This document shows, in pieces, positions 1-11,820 of a stretch of 64,000 bases of DNA. Source of the DNA: an uncultured Gammaproteobacteria bacterium. Its GTDB lineage: Bacteria > Pseudomonadota > Gammaproteobacteria > Pseudomonadales > Pseudohongiellaceae. A program made the translations under genes and the position numbers. The notes beneath the pieces are model-generated. The model saw nothing but the letters and a program-made list of their open reading frames with translations, did no database searches and was not told where the DNA came from. The stretch is from assembly GCA_913058135.1 (NCBI GenBank), contig CAJXPR010000001.1, positions 24,113-88,112 on the forward strand, written 5' to 3'. Numbering within the stretch: position 1 is the stretch's first letter; every line of letters starts with the position of its first letter.

Positions 1-4
1 AAGC

Positions 5-511
5 ATGAAGGATTCAATACACGATCTGCTGCCCGAGCTGTGTGACCACTTCCCTGATCAGGTGCGGGTGGCCGAGGCCATGTTCATCAATTTTGGCGGA
101 CGGGAAGCATTCGGCGGCGAGATCGTGACGGTAAAGGCCTGTGAGGATAACTCCCTGGTCAAGGAACAACTGGGCAAACCCGGTTCCGGTAAAGTACTGG
201 TCGTGGATGGTGCCGGTTCCATGCGTCGCGCCATGCTGGGTGACATGATCGCCGAGTCGGCAGTCGATAATGGCTGGGAAGGCGTCATCATCTACGGCTG
301 CATTCGTGACGTCAATGCCATCAGCCAGTTGGACCTGGGTGTGCAGGCCCTGGGTGCCCACCCGCTGAAAACGGTGCGCAAGGGCGTGGGTGAACTTAAC
401 GTGGAAGTCAGTTTCGCAGGCATCACCTTTACCCCTGGCCAGTATGTCTATGGTGATAACAACGGCCTGCTGGTGTGCGCGCAGCAGCTCGTGCTGCCGG
501 GCTTGCACTAG
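5..511 (+). CDS. rraA: Ribonuclease E activity regulator RraA
   Basis: RraA binds RNase E and inhibits its mRNA-decay activity in the cytoplasm. The 168-residue product is close to the usual family length and carries the family blocks '[20 protein letters not shown]' near residues 29-48 and '[12 protein letters not shown]' near residue 91. Family members were once misnamed MenG (a methyltransferase), and no methyltransferase motif is present here. The ATG lies only four bases inside the window, so the ribosome-binding site and promoter cannot be seen and a slightly longer N-terminus cannot be excluded. It is followed after 17 bases by a RIO-type kinase on the same strand, probably co-transcribed. 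Confidence 0.93.
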   Translation: MKDSIHDLLPELCDHFPDQVRVAEAMFINFGGREAFGGEIVTVKACEDNSLVKEQLGKPGSGKVLVVDGAGSMRRAMLGDMIAESAVDNGWEGVIIYGCIRDVNAISQLDLGVQALGAHPLKTVRKGVGELNVEVSFAGITFTPGQYVYGDNNGLLVCAQQLVLPGLH

Positions 512-528
512 ATGAAGCGGGTACTGTC

Positions 529-1389
529 ATGAAAACACCAGCACGATTGCAACCCCTGATGGACGATGGCCTGGTCGACGAGGTCGTCAGCCAGTTGATG
601 AGCGGCAAGGAAGCACAGGTCTATGTTGTGCGCTGCGGCACCCAGCTGCGCTGCGCCAAGATATACAAGGAAGCCAACAACCGCAGCTTCAAGCAGGCGG
701 CGACATACCAGGAGGGGCGCAAGGTTCGCAACAGCCGCGATGCCCGTGCCATGGGACGACGCAGCAAATATGGCCAGCGCGGCCACGAAGAGGCCTGGCT
801 GAACGCGGAAGTGGATGCCCTGCGTCGGCTGCACCAGGCCGGTGTCCGGGTACCCAAAACGCACGGCTTTGTCGATGGCGTGCTGTTGATGGATATGATC
901 ACTGATGGCGAAGGTGATGTTGCGCCACGGCTTAATGACGTGGAACTGACACACGAACAGGCACTGCTTTTTCATGCCCGGCTGATGGAGGACGTGGTGA
1001 AGATGCTGAGCGTCGGCCTGATCCACGGCGACCTGTCCGAGTTCAATGTTTTACTCGCCAGTGATGGCCCTGTCATCATTGATCTTCCGCAAGCGGTCAA
1101 CGCCGCGGGCAACAACAATGCTGCCGCCATGCTGATGCGTGATGTGGAAAACATGACCCGCTATTTTGGCCGGTTTGCGCCTGAACTGCTCAATACCTAC
1201 TACGGTCCGGAAATCTGGGATCTGTATGAACGCGGCCGCCTGCGTCCGGGCGTCACCCTGACCGGCAAGTTCGAGCGGCGCGCGGAAAATGCCAATATTG
1301 ATGAAATCCTGCAGGTCATCGAGCACGCCCGTGCCGAGGCCCAGGAAGCGGAGGAACGTCGCCTGGCCGCTGAATCGGGCGATGAGTAA
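529..1389 (+). CDS. RIO1-family serine/threonine protein kinase
   Basis: Atypical protein kinase of the RIO family, 286 residues from the chosen ATG. Visible motifs are a nucleotide-binding loop 'SGKEAQVYVV' (residues 25-34), the lysine in 'CAKIYK' (42-47), the catalytic loop 'HGDLSEFNVLL' (166-176, catalytic Asp168 and Asn173) and the metal-binding 'IIDLPQAV' (Asp185). The ORF track starts at 475, inside rraA; the ATG at 529 removes that overlap and places the start just before the conserved 'LMDDGLVDEV'. The C-terminal 25 residues are Glu/Ala-rich and probably helical. Bacterial substrates of this family are poorly defined, so a role in ribosome or RNA metabolism is inferred only from eukaryotic RIO proteins. 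The stop overlaps the next gene by eight bases. Confidence 0.85.
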   Translation: MKTPARLQPLMDDGLVDEVVSQLMSGKEAQVYVVRCGTQLRCAKIYKEANNRSFKQAATYQEGRKVRNSRDARAMGRRSKYGQRGHEEAWLNAEVDALRRLHQAGVRVPKTHGFVDGVLLMDMITDGEGDVAPRLNDVELTHEQALLFHARLMEDVVKMLSVGLIHGDLSEFNVLLASDGPVIIDLPQAVNAAGNNNAAAMLMRDVENMTRYFGRFAPELLNTYYGPEIWDLYERGRLRPGVTLTGKFERRAENANIDEILQVIEHARAEAQEAEERRLAAESGDE

Positions 1390-2764
1390 ATCTGCGTTGA
1401 CGATGCAGGCACCGCTGCGCCGAACTGAAATATTGCGACGTGCCTGGCCGGTGATGCTGGCCAATGCTTCCGTTCCCCTCCTCGGTCTGTCTGATACTGC
1501 TGTCATTGGCAACACCGGCTCACTGGCAGCACTGGGTGCGATTGCCTTTGGCGCCATCATCTTCAGTTTTGTTTATTGGGGTTTTGGTTTTCTGCGCATG
1601 GGCACCACCGGTTTTACTGCCCAGGCAGTGGGCGCCGGTGATGAGGCAGAGGTACGCACTGTCCTGTGGCGTGCAATGCTGCTGGCAGCGGGACTGGGCC
1701 TGCTGCTGATCGCCCTGCAGCAGCCCATCAGCGCCGTGTCACTGTCACTGATGAACGGCAGCGACAGCGTTGATGCGCTGACCCGTGATTATATTGCCAT
1801 GCGCATCTGGGGCGCACCGGCCGCACTGGCGCTGTTTGCATTGATGGGGTGCCTGATTGGTCTGGGCCACAGCAAAACCCTGTTGCGGGTGCAGGTATTC
1901 CTGAACGGCCTGAATATTACCCTGGACATCTGGTTTGCCGGGTTTCTGGGCATGGGTGTCGAGGGCATCGCGCTGGGCACGGCGGTGGCGGAATGGAGCA
2001 GCGTCGGCCTCGCCCTGTTTCTGGTATTGCGCATTCTGCGTCAGCGCCACAATGACGGGGAAGCTTTTGTCCCTCTGCCACGCCTGCGTGACTGGACGCG
2101 TTTGCGCCACACGCTGAGCGTGAACAGCCGCATCATGATCCGCACGCTGTTATTGGTGTTCAGTTTCGCCTGGTTTGTCAGACAAAGCGCCCAGTTTGGT
2201 GATGATGTGCTGGCCGCCAATCATATCCTGCTACAGCTGATCTCCTTTTCCGCGTTTTTTCTGGATGCCTATGCCTACGTCACAGAAGCACTGGTGGGCG
2301 AAGCTGCCGGCGCGAAAAACGGGCGACGTTTTGATGAAGCCGTGCGCAAAAGCAGTGAGCTGGCAATAGTCAGTGCGGTCGCGCTGGCGGTGATCATTCT
2401 GGTGGGCGGCGAGTTTGCTGCGCAACTGCTGAGTACGCACGAACAGGTCTGGTATCAGGTGTCACTGGTACTGCCCTGGGCGGCACTGTATGTGTTGTTG
2501 GCGGTAGTCGCGTTTCAGCTTGATGGCGTGTTTATTGGCACGACACGTACTCGCGAGATGCGTAACGCCGCCGTGGTCGGTACCGTCATTTTTCTGCCAT
2601 TGAGTGTGTTGATGACTGACCTGGCAGCCAATCACGGCCTGTGGCTGTCGTTCGTTATTTATGTGTGTCTGCGCGCCATCTGTTTACTGTTCTACCTGCC
2701 GGCGCTGCGGCGGTCGGTGCGCGGCTCTCAGAACTCAGTCGGGGCTCCTGATCAGCTGGGGTAG
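1382..2764 (+). CDS. MATE-family efflux transporter, DinF-like
   Basis: Inner-membrane multidrug/toxin exporter of the MATE family, 460 residues with about twelve hydrophobic segments. The first repeat has 'LGLSDTAVIG' and the second block 'FGFLRMGTTGFTAQAVG', both typical of the DinF branch. The ORF-track start (1289) lies deep inside the kinase gene; the ATG at 1382 ('MSKSALTM') gives an eight-base overlap with the kinase stop and the expected N-terminus, implying translational coupling. Substrate is unknown. The 3' end overlaps the convergent ACR3-like gene by 30 bases. Confidence 0.85.
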   Translation: MSKSALTMQAPLRRTEILRRAWPVMLANASVPLLGLSDTAVIGNTGSLAALGAIAFGAIIFSFVYWGFGFLRMGTTGFTAQAVGAGDEAEVRTVLWRAMLLAAGLGLLLIALQQPISAVSLSLMNGSDSVDALTRDYIAMRIWGAPAALALFALMGCLIGLGHSKTLLRVQVFLNGLNITLDIWFAGFLGMGVEGIALGTAVAEWSSVGLALFLVLRILRQRHNDGEAFVPLPRLRDWTRLRHTLSVNSRIMIRTLLLVFSFAWFVRQSAQFGDDVLAANHILLQLISFSAFFLDAYAYVTEALVGEAAGAKNGRRFDEAVRKSSELAIVSAVALAVIILVGGEFAAQLLSTHEQVWYQVSLVLPWAALYVLLAVVAFQLDGVFIGTTRTREMRNAAVVGTVIFLPLSVLMTDLAANHGLWLSFVIYVCLRAICLLFYLPALRRSVRGSQNSVGAPDQLG

Positions 2765-3709
2765 CCAGCGCAGATAGATAATCATGCCGAACAGTTCGAC
2801 CAGAGACTGCAACACGATAACCACGACCGCCAGATGCCAGGCCTCTGGCAAGGACAGTGCCAGTGGCAGCATGACAAAGGAGTTGCGCGTGCCAAAGCTG
2901 AAGGTTAGTGTAAGGCCGACCGGCGCACCGAAACCGAAAAACCTGCTCAGCCCCGTTCCGATGACCGCAGCAGAAATCAGGTAAAAAATGAAAACCAGCA
3001 GTACCGGCCAGAAGAAGTTGCCAATATCTGACACCAGTCTGACCTGGGAGCCAGCGATCAGGAATACGACCACAGTAAGTAGCGGCACCGGCAACCAACC
3101 CAGCACACCAATCAACGCGCTCGCTTTCGCATGCCCATCCGATAACCATTGTGTCAACGCCGCCAGTATCAGCGGCAGCACTATCAGTCCAAAGAAAGCT
3201 GGCAGCAGGTAACTGCCGACTGCCAGTTGAACCGCCAGGTCACCCATAAAAAGCCAGAGGTAGACGGGCAACAGGATTAGCTGTGCGATCAGCAGGATTG
3301 GCGCGGCGGCAACGGCCCTGGCGTTGTCACCGCCGCCGAGGTGAGTAAAACTTATAAACCAGTCGGTACAGGGCACCAGCAGTACCAGTAGCACGCCGAG
3401 GCGGATGGCAGGGTCGTCCGGCAATAGCAGCAGCAATGCGCCGATCACCAGGGGAATCAGAACAAAGTTTCCGGCCAGCAAGGCGCTCAGAAAGCTCCGA
3501 TCGCCTAACGCAGAAGACACGTGTGTCAACGGCACCTGCGTAAAGGTTGTGTAAAGCAGAACTCCCAATACCGGCCACAGCAGTAACTCCCAGCTTTGGG
3601 TCTTCTCTGGCGACATCCAGCCAACGGCCATGCCGACGACAATGGCAATCAGATAGAACCAGACCTGATGTCGTTCAAGAGATTTAGCCGTGTCCATAAA
3701 CCACATCAT
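2735..3709 (-). CDS. ACR3/bile-acid:sodium symporter family permease (putative arsenic resistance protein)
   Basis: Integral membrane protein of 324 residues with about ten transmembrane segments, in the ACR3/BASS superfamily. The segment 'LVPCTDWFISFTHLGGGD' (near residues 110-127) resembles the conserved cysteine-containing helix of proteins annotated as arsenite exporters, and 'LTFSFGTRNSFVMLPLAL' resembles the second crossover helix. No arsR, arsC or arsH lies next to it, so arsenite as substrate is an inference from family alone. The gene is read leftward and tail-overlaps the MATE gene. Its ATG region overlaps the last recognisable codons of a decayed czcD copy, so it may once have been downstream of that gene. 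Confidence 0.65.
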   Translation of the reverse strand: MMWFMDTAKSLERHQVWFYLIAIVVGMAVGWMSPEKTQSWELLLWPVLGVLLYTTFTQVPLTHVSSALGDRSFLSALLAGNFVLIPLVIGALLLLLPDDPAIRLGVLLVLLVPCTDWFISFTHLGGGDNARAVAAAPILLIAQLILLPVYLWLFMGDLAVQLAVGSYLLPAFFGLIVLPLILAALTQWLSDGHAKASALIGVLGWLPVPLLTVVVFLIAGSQVRLVSDIGNFFWPVLLVFIFYLISAAVIGTGLSRFFGFGAPVGLTLTFSFGTRNSFVMLPLALSLPEAWHLAVVVIVLQSLVELFGMIIYLRWLPQLIRSPD

Positions 3710-3710
3710 G

Positions 3711-4036
3711 CCGATGGCTGTAGTCCGGGTGTGCGAATCTCAACGCCGAATGCAGTATGTTCAATCCTGCCTCCAGAATCATCATTTTCCGATGGTTAGT
3801 TTGCTCAAAATGATCCCGGGCCTTGGCATCGACGAGTGCACGGGCGTAAAGCGAAGCTTAGTGCTCGCCCATTTGCCAATAGTGTACATGATGAACGTCA
3901 ACGACACATTCAATCCGGATTAACGCCGCTGCCGCCCTGTCCAAAAAGTTGTGCAAGGCATCGGCGATAAGTGCCAGGCTAGCCGCACGATGCCGACCTC
4001 GACTTGGGCAAGGGTCACAATAGCATTAGCCCAGAT
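3711..4036 (-). pseudogene. Decayed czcD (CDF transporter) copy with internal deletion
   Basis: Reading the minus strand, about 3925 down to 3711 gives 'RIECVVDVHHVHYWQMGEH', a stop, then 'ASLYARALVDAKARDHFEQT' and 'HPDYSH'. This matches the C-terminal cytosolic domain of the intact CzcD at 6701-7609 (RIEGVVDVHHVHCWQMGEHEASL...). The adjoining 3926-4036 gives 'GIWANAIVTLAQV' and, after a one-base frame change, 'SLALIADALHNFLD', matching the CzcD N-terminus. The transmembrane middle, about two thirds of the gene, is missing. A premature stop, a frameshift and the deletion make this a clear pseudogene. It sits directly downstream of the TonB receptor and upstream of the ACR3-like gene. Confidence 0.85.
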
Positions 4037-4038
4037 GC

Positions 4039-5994
4039 CTAGAACAACACTTTAATCCCTCCGTTTACAATAAAACCATCAAGCGGGGCGTAAATATCCC
4101 TGAACTGAGGATTCGATAGGCTGCCGGTGTAGATAGTATCGAACCGTGTTTGACGGGTATCACCAAAGTTTTCGAAATTAAGGAATAGCTTTACGTTTTC
4201 CGCCAAAGTCTTCTCTGTCATCACACCTGTGACCCAATAGCTTTTACCTCTAGCACCGTCGCTCAGACGCTGCGGTCCATAGTAATAAGCTTCAAGTCCT
4301 ATCCTGAAATCATCTTCGCGCTCATAGATTAGAACATTGTTGAGCCGGTGTTCTGACACCAGCGGCGCTCTGGATACCGTACCCGCATAGTGCTCGCGCA
4401 CATTCGCATGCGTATAACCCAGAAACAGCTTGAAGTCGCCGTATGTGGCTGTAGCAGTGATCTCTACGCCCCGTGTATCGACATATCCACCGGGTTGCGT
4501 AAATTCAAGGTTATCTCCCTGCTCCTGCAACTCCAGTGGATCGTCCACGCGTGTGTAAAACAGCAGCGAATTTAGCGTAATAAGGTTACCGTTACTCTGG
4601 GGTATCCGATAGGTCACATCCATGTTGACACCTTTGGACTGCTCCTCATTCATTGAGCTGCGGTCCAACGGTAATACATTGCGGAACTGCACACTCTCTG
4701 CTTCTTCAATGAATAATGAAGGCAAACGATAGCCCAGACCACCACCAGCGCGAACAGTGATGTCAGTCGTCGGCTCGTACAAAAACGCGACACGCGGCAG
4801 AGTAATGGTACCGTGATCATCGTTGTGGTCTACACGAACGCCTGCTTCAATACTGACGGTGTCGGTCAGCGGTCGGGAGTTTTGAATGAATGCACCCAGC
4901 GTATACTGAGAGAAATCCTGATTAAAGCCCGGTACGGCGTCCTGTTGTTCAAATTCTTCAGTGATCAGGCTCAAGCCCGTTATCCATTCGGCAGCACCCT
5001 TCGGCAGCGCGTAGTGCAGCTCGCTGAAGCTTGATTTTTGTACCCCCGCAAATCCAAAGTCGGCCATTTCAAGCTCTCGATCAAAGTGTCCCAGACTGTT
5101 TCGGAAATTTAAAGTCCCCTCTCCCAGCGGCCGACTATATTCGAGCTGACTTGACAACCGCTTGGTACGATTGTCTTCGTAATAGGGCTCGGCGACCGGC
5201 CTGTCTTTGATGTAATCCATATTGCCGCCGAGGCGATCTTCCACAACGGCGGTAATGCCGATGCTCAGCTCGCTTGAATCATCCAGATAGAAAAATGCGC
5301 GCGGATTCAGCGTCCATCGCTCAAATTGAGGAATAGCTGACAAGCCGACATCCGACGGATCATAGGCAGTGTTTTCGTTCCATGAAGCGAAAAGTGTGGT
5401 ACCTACCTTGTCGCTGCGCGAAGCGTGAAAAGCACTGGCATCGAGTCCTCCCGCCGAAGTTCGATTTAGTAACATGCTGGTCTCAGGCTCGTAATCTGGC
5501 ACTTTGGTGATCAGATTCACTAAACCCGCTATTGCGCCGCCTCCATACAAGGTAGAAGACGAGCCCTTGATGACCTCAACTGCCTGCAGATCCAGAGGCG
5601 CGATCTGGAGCAACCCAAGTCCACCGGCAAAACCTGAATACAATGGCAAGCCATCGCGCAACATTTGTGTGTAGCGGCCGTCCAGCCCCTGGATACGGAT
5701 ACTCGAGTTAAATGTGGTCGCCGAAGTCTGTTGAACCTGAATGCCGGTGCTTTCATTCAACAACATCCTGATGTCACCAGGTTTCATGTTCACCTTTTCA
5801 CCAAGCTCTTCACCCGAGATTAATTCCACTCGTGTTGGCAAATCTTCCAATGAACGACGGCTTCTGGTAGAGGTCACCAGGATTTCTTCGACCGCCTCTT
5901 CCTGGGTATCATCATCAGATTGGCCATAAGCATCAGGTTGAACGATACAGAATACTAATACTCCACACACTAACGGGGACCAAAAAGACTGCAT
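4039..5994 (-). CDS. TonB-dependent outer-membrane receptor, MerR-promoter controlled
   Basis: Outer-membrane beta-barrel receptor for energised uptake of a metal, metal chelate or other ligand. The 651-residue product has a signal peptide (residues 1-25, 'LVCGVLVFCIVQPDAYGQ'), a TonB-box-like 'EEILVTSTR' (36-44), a plug domain (about 45-165 with 'IRIQGLDGRYTQMLRDGLPL') and a barrel ending in phenylalanine. The ORF track proposes 706 residues from 6159, but that codon lies in the -10 element of the promoter described next. The ATG at 5994 follows 'AAGGAG' at good spacing and gives a clean signal peptide. Setting beside czc genes and a MerR-type promoter suggests a metal-related ligand; the ligand itself cannot be read from sequence. 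Confidence 0.9.
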   Translation of the reverse strand: MQSFWSPLVCGVLVFCIVQPDAYGQSDDDTQEEAVEEILVTSTRSRRSLEDLPTRVELISGEELGEKVNMKPGDIRMLLNESTGIQVQQTSATTFNSSIRIQGLDGRYTQMLRDGLPLYSGFAGGLGLLQIAPLDLQAVEVIKGSSSTLYGGGAIAGLVNLITKVPDYEPETSMLLNRTSAGGLDASAFHASRSDKVGTTLFASWNENTAYDPSDVGLSAIPQFERWTLNPRAFFYLDDSSELSIGITAVVEDRLGGNMDYIKDRPVAEPYYEDNRTKRLSSQLEYSRPLGEGTLNFRNSLGHFDRELEMADFGFAGVQKSSFSELHYALPKGAAEWITGLSLITEEFEQQDAVPGFNQDFSQYTLGAFIQNSRPLTDTVSIEAGVRVDHNDDHGTITLPRVAFLYEPTTDITVRAGGGLGYRLPSLFIEEAESVQFRNVLPLDRSSMNEEQSKGVNMDVTYRIPQSNGNLITLNSLLFYTRVDDPLELQEQGDNLEFTQPGGYVDTRGVEITATATYGDFKLFLGYTHANVREHYAGTVSRAPLVSEHRLNNVLIYEREDDFRIGLEAYYYGPQRLSDGARGKSYWVTGVMTEKTLAENVKLFLNFENFGDTRQTRFDTIYTGSLSNPQFRDIYAPLDGFIVNGGIKVLF

Positions 5995-6157
5995 GATAAG
6001 AGCTCCTTTATAAACTGCAATTTTGGCTGACATCTGAATCAATGACGGAAGTGTCAGCTTTGTAGAACGCCGCTTTGGTGGTAACCGCAACAGAGTGATA
6101 CTCGCGCTTTGCCTATGGATATTAACTATATTCACTCTTGAACTGACAAGAGCCGAC

Positions 6158-6188
6158 ATTTAAAACCCTGTAGCTACTCCAGGGTCAA
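6158..6188 (-). promoter_or_regulatory. MerR-family promoter/operator driving the TonB receptor
   Basis: On the minus strand there is a -35 'TTGACC' (6188-6183), a 19-base spacer and a -10 'TTAAAT' (6163-6158). The over-long spacer contains a dyad, ACCCTG-(9)-CAGGGT (6165-6185), of the type bound by CadR/PbrR/ZntR proteins. The elongated spacer with a central dyad is the hallmark of promoters that MerR-family activators untwist. Its orientation points to the TonB receptor, with a leader of about 150 bases. The divergent merR-like gene starts 35 bases to the right, so the same site probably also autoregulates it. Confidence 0.75.
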
Positions 6189-6222
6189 TAGGGTATTATC
6201 TGGAAAAATTATAGAGGTGAGC

Positions 6223-6603
6223 ATGCGGATAGGACAGCTAAGCCAAGCAACTGGCATAGGGATTGAAACCATTCGCTACTATGAGAAAGTTGGGTTGCTG
6301 CCCGACCCTGCACGATTGCCGAATGGTTATCGCGATTATGGCCCTGGGCACCTGGACAGATTGGCATTCATTCGCCAATGCCGGTCTCTGGATATATCAA
6401 TCGCTGATATAGCGCGTTTGCTCGATTTTCGACATGGTAGTCCAACAGATTGCGATGCGATCAATCAGCTGGTCGATGAACATCTGGCTCAGATTCGTGT
6501 TCAAATTGTCAGCATGCGTGCGCTAGAGAGCCAGCTCATTGAGTTGCGTAAACGCTGTTCAAAAGGAAGAGAACGCCTGATTGCGGTATTCTCAATGAAT
6601 TGA
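6223..6603 (+). CDS. MerR-family metal-responsive regulator, CadR/PbrR-like
   Basis: DNA-binding activator of 126 residues, similar in layout to Cd(II)/Pb(II)-responsive CadR/PbrR. The N-terminal winged helix-turn-helix ('RIGQLSQATGIGIETIRYYE') is followed by a dimerisation helix. With the ATG at 6223 (preceded by 'AGAGGTGAGC') the cysteines fall at 53, 77 and 112. Cys77 and Cys112 match two of the three CadR metal ligands, but the third, expected near residue 119, is absent because the tail is short and reads 'SKGRERLIAVFSMN'. The ORF-track GTG at 6217 adds two residues. It is divergent from the TonB receptor and convergent with czcD; the operator between them is its likely target. Confidence 0.85.
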   Translation: MRIGQLSQATGIGIETIRYYEKVGLLPDPARLPNGYRDYGPGHLDRLAFIRQCRSLDISIADIARLLDFRHGSPTDCDAINQLVDEHLAQIRVQIVSMRALESQLIELRKRCSKGRERLIAVFSMN

Positions 6604-6700
6604 CAACCTCAGCCCGTGGCAAAATGGCAATCAAACGGTTCCCTTCACATTGACTAGCAACTGATCAACCTCACAGCCAATCACAGTCTATGGTGTCATT

Positions 6701-7609
6701 CTATCCGTGCCCATATACCTTGGTATCCTGGTGACAGTGATCAGGGTGTTCAAACTCCAGCGTGGAATGTCGTATGTTGAATTCCGCCTCCAGCGCCATT
6801 TTTAGGCGATGTTTGGTCTGCTCAAACTGATCCCAGGCGCCGGCATCAATCACTACATGAGCGTCCAGCGAGGCTTCATGCTCACCCATTTGCCAGCAAT
6901 GCACATGATGAACATCAACTACACCTTCGATCCTGGTGAGTACCAGAATGACAGCGTCCGTATCAATATTCAAAGGGCTCCCCAGCATCAATGTTCTGAT
7001 ACTCCCACCGATTTCTGTCAGGCCAAGATAAAGAATATAGCTTGCGATGACGATGGTGATGACAGGGTCAACCCAGCGCAGGTCGTAGAGCAGGATGAAA
7101 ACTCCGCCAATGATCACGGCGACTGATGCGAGCGCATCGGACAGATTATGCAGAAACAGCGCACGGATGTTGACGCTGTCTTTCTGCATTGAATAGGTGA
7201 GTAAGGCCGTCAGCGCATCCACGGCCAGAGCAATACCGCCCAGCCAGATGACCCACCAACCTTTGACTTCCGGGGGATCCAGTATCCGCATGCCACCTTC
7301 GTATATCAGATACATCCCGATGATAATCAAGGTGGTGTAGTTTATCAGGGCTGCAACTACCTCAATTCGCCCATAACCAAAGGTCATCCTGGCGTCCGCC
7401 GGACGACGCGAAATTTTCCGGGCGGCAAACGCAATGACCAGAGCTGCCATGTCCGAAAAGTTATGCAAGGCATCGGCAATAAGCGCCAGGCTGCCGGCAA
7501 AAATACCGCCCCCGATTTGCGCAAACGTCAGAATAGCATTGGCCCAGATGGCGATGGCAACGCGCTTATCCTTCGATTCCGGGGACATATGGTTGTGTTC
7601 GTGACTCAT
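6701..7609 (-). CDS. czcD: Cation diffusion facilitator CzcD
   Basis: Inner-membrane proton-coupled exporter of zinc, cobalt or cadmium; 302 residues. It has a His-containing N-terminus ('MSHEHNHM'), six transmembrane segments and a cytosolic C-terminal domain ending in His/Cys-rich 'HPDHCHQD'. The transport site is the canonical HxxxD pair: 'LHNFSD' in TM2 and 'LHNLSD' in TM5. The ORF track uses a TTG at 7672; the ATG at 7609 is preceded by 'GAGGGTGATCC' and starts at the expected residue. It is the last gene of the leftward czc operon, 63 bases after czcA, with a hairpin in the gap. A decayed paralogue lies at 3711-4036. Confidence 0.92.
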   Translation of the reverse strand: MSHEHNHMSPESKDKRVAIAIWANAILTFAQIGGGIFAGSLALIADALHNFSDMAALVIAFAARKISRRPADARMTFGYGRIEVVAALINYTTLIIIGMYLIYEGGMRILDPPEVKGWWVIWLGGIALAVDALTALLTYSMQKDSVNIRALFLHNLSDALASVAVIIGGVFILLYDLRWVDPVITIVIASYILYLGLTEIGGSIRTLMLGSPLNIDTDAVILVLTRIEGVVDVHHVHCWQMGEHEASLDAHVVIDAGAWDQFEQTKHRLKMALEAEFNIRHSTLEFEHPDHCHQDTKVYGHG

Positions 7610-7635
7610 TGGATCACCCTCGTCCTGGTCGCTGG

Positions 7636-7667
7636 AAAATTGCCCCCGGCAAGGTCGCCAGGGGCAA
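7636..7667 (-). terminator. Hairpin between czcA and czcD, possible attenuating terminator
   Basis: Read on the minus strand, 'TTGCCCC' and 'GGGGCAA' pair around a 14-base loop and are followed by TTTTCC. This has the form of a weak intrinsic terminator. It would lower czcD expression relative to czcCBA if functional. The loop is long and the T-tract short, so activity is uncertain. Confidence 0.45.
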
Positions 7668-7672
7668 AACAA

Positions 7673-11805
<4,133 letters not shown>

Positions 11806-11820
11806 GGTCATTGTCCTTTT

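Noticed and set aside
5994-6159. N-terminal extension of the TonB receptor to 706 residues
   Set aside because: The codon at 6159 lies in the -10 element of the promoter, and the ATG at 5994 has a good ribosome-binding site and signal peptide.
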